A stretch of 64,000 nt of DNA from Brachybacterium epidermidis. GTDB lineage: Bacteria > Actinomycetota > Actinomycetes > Actinomycetales > Dermabacteraceae. Below are positions 63,059 through 64,000 of this stretch, one piece after another. Under the pieces are notes generated by a model that was not told where the DNA came from, searched no databases, and worked only from the letters and a program-made list of their open reading frames with translations. A program made the position numbers and the translations under genes. The stretch covers positions 1 to 64,000 of the forward strand of contig NZ_JADEYR010000015.1 of NCBI RefSeq assembly GCF_015209585.1. Reading direction: 5' to 3'. The stretch's first letter is position 1; every line of letters begins with the position of its first letter.

Positions 63059-64000
63059 GCACCGCGGGGCCACTCACGACCGACCGCCCCACCAGCGTCG
63101 CCGTCGTCATCCCCGCCAAGAACGAGGCGGCGCGCATCGCGGCGACCATCGAGGCCGCCCGTCGCATCGACGGGGTGGACCTGGTGGTGGTGGTCGACGA
63201 CGGCTCCACCGACGCCACCGCCGCCGTGGCCATGGGTGCGGACGCCCTGGTGGTGCGGCACAAGACCAACCGCGGCAAGGCCGCGGCGATGGCCACGGGC
63301 GCCCAGCTGGTCGCGATGCGCGAGGATGCCCACCGGGCCGACGGAGGGGAGGCCTTCCGCGAGGAGCTGCATGCCGAACCGCGGGTGCCCGGCCACACCG
63401 GTCCGCTGCCGGTGATCGACGCGGACGGTGAACGGCCCCGCGCCCTGCTGTTCCTCGACGCCGACATGGAGGGCAGCGGCACCGCAGCGCAGCCGCTGGT
63501 CGACGCGGTCCTCGGTGACGGCGTGGACATGGCCATCGCCCTGCTGCCCCCGCAGGACGGCGCCGCCGGGCTCGGCATCGTGGTGCGCACCGCCCGCTCC
63601 GGGATCCTGCGCGCCACCGGATGGGAGCCGACCCAGCCGCTGTCCGGCACTCGTTGCATCACCCGGGAGACCTGGGACGCCTGCCAGCCGCTGGCACCGG
63701 GCTGGGGCGTGGAGACCTCCCTGACCATCGACGCCCTCACCGGAGGTTTCTGGGTCAAGGAGATCGAGTGCGATCTGCACCATCGGGCCACGGGCCGGGA
63801 CCTGAGCGGTCAGCTGCACCGCGCCCGCCAGCTCAAGGACGTGCTGCGGGCCCTGGCACGACGCCGCCATGTCACCCCGGACGAACCCGCCGAGGACGAC
63901 GCGGCAACCCCGTCGGCAGCAGCTCCGCAGACAGCCGCCACCGGCACCAGCGCCTCCCAGGAGGCCGACGCAGCATCGGGGGCCGCGCGCCTCGACCCGG
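63055..64000 (+). CDS. Family 2 glycosyltransferase, 3' end outside window
   Basis: At least 315 residues. The GT-A fold is visible: VAVVIPAKNEAARIAATIEA, LVVVVDDGSTDATAAVA, KTNRGKAAAMATGAQLV and the metal-binding LLFLDADMEG. A later PLSGTRCITRETWDAC and LTIDALTGGFWVKEIECDL fit the acceptor side. It resembles UDP-sugar-dependent enzymes of the glucosyl-3-phosphoglycerate synthase type, but the product is uncertain. No membrane helix is seen. The visible end is an Ala/Thr/Ser-rich tail still open at the window edge. Confidence 0.88.
   Translation, partial: MSTAGPLTTDRPTSVAVVIPAKNEAARIAATIEAARRIDGVDLVVVVDDGSTDATAAVAMGADALVVRHKTNRGKAAAMATGAQLVAMREDAHRADGGEAFREELHAEPRVPGHTGPLPVIDADGERPRALLFLDADMEGSGTAAQPLVDAVLGDGVDMAIALLPPQDGAAGLGIVVRTARSGILRATGWEPTQPLSGTRCITRETWDACQPLAPGWGVETSLTIDALTGGFWVKEIECDLHHRATGRDLSGQLHRARQLKDVLRALARRRHVTPDEPAEDDAATPSAAAPQTAATGTSASQEADAASGAARLDP

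Overview
The window reads as chromosome of a high-G+C Gram-positive bacterium (Actinobacteria, probably order Micrococcales; a Dermabacteraceae/Brachybacterium-like relative is my best guess). The grounds are the strongly GC-biased third codon positions, frequent GTG starts with ATGA/GTGA overlaps, a LAxTG cell-wall sorting signal, a DUF5926 gene and a YccF gene. No rRNA, tRNA, CRISPR array, phage or insertion sequence was recognised. Both ends cut through genes: an NADPH-dependent 2,4-dienoyl-CoA reductase on the left and a family-2 glycosyltransferase on the right.

Region by region. 1-7.6 kb holds small metabolic and unknown genes (dienoyl-CoA reductase, two GNAT proteins, SRPBCC, DUF1992, an S51 peptidase, a DoxX-like protein, a YtcJ-like amidohydrolase), with a tandem-repeat/palindrome element at 5.8-6.0 kb. 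7.7-11.6 kb is an ABC-2 exporter followed by a NarL-type two-component system whose response regulator has an unusual proline/glycine insertion beside the phospho-Asp. A BASS-type transporter follows. 12.6-18.6 kb, on the minus strand, is a tightly packed five-gene operon: Tat/lipoprotein binding protein, ATPase, fused double permease, glycerophosphodiester phosphodiesterase and LacI regulator. It looks like import and hydrolysis of a phosphodiester. A copper P-type ATPase with a CsoR-like operator and an ABC exporter follow.

23.5-26.9 kb is a minus-strand FtsX-type permease/ATPase pair downstream of a broken gene for a small secreted peptide with a perfect 20-bp palindrome in front of it. 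27.3-30.7 kb is a three-gene membrane module (SPFH-SHOCT protein, double zinc-ribbon membrane protein, small membrane protein) resembling Bacillus YdjI/YdjG. 30.7-44.2 kb is mostly housekeeping or unknown: oxidoreductases, an exonuclease-family gene with a frameshift, rhodanese, an alpha/beta-hydrolase membrane protein, BCCT transporter, nucleosidase, a catalytically dead esterase homologue, lysoplasmalogenase-like protein, ArgS and YccF. 44.3-49.5 kb carries a large membrane protein, a frameshifted nucleobase permease and a dehydratase/ferritin-like fusion, closed by a very strong hairpin.

49.6-59.1 kb is an alpha-glucan degradation locus: a 2117-residue wall-anchored amylase-pullulanase with a Gly-Glu-Pro stalk, and a signal-less pullulanase paralogue. 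Together they suggest debranching outside and inside the cell. 59.2-60.1 kb is a decayed FAD-linked oxidase with a second copy of the palindrome/tandem-repeat element, followed by glutaminase, a calpain-like protease tail fragment, a lipoprotein, DUF5926 and the glycosyltransferase.

Two themes stand out: many 17-36-bp direct repeats, and four genes broken by apparent single-base losses, which could be real decay or sequence errors.
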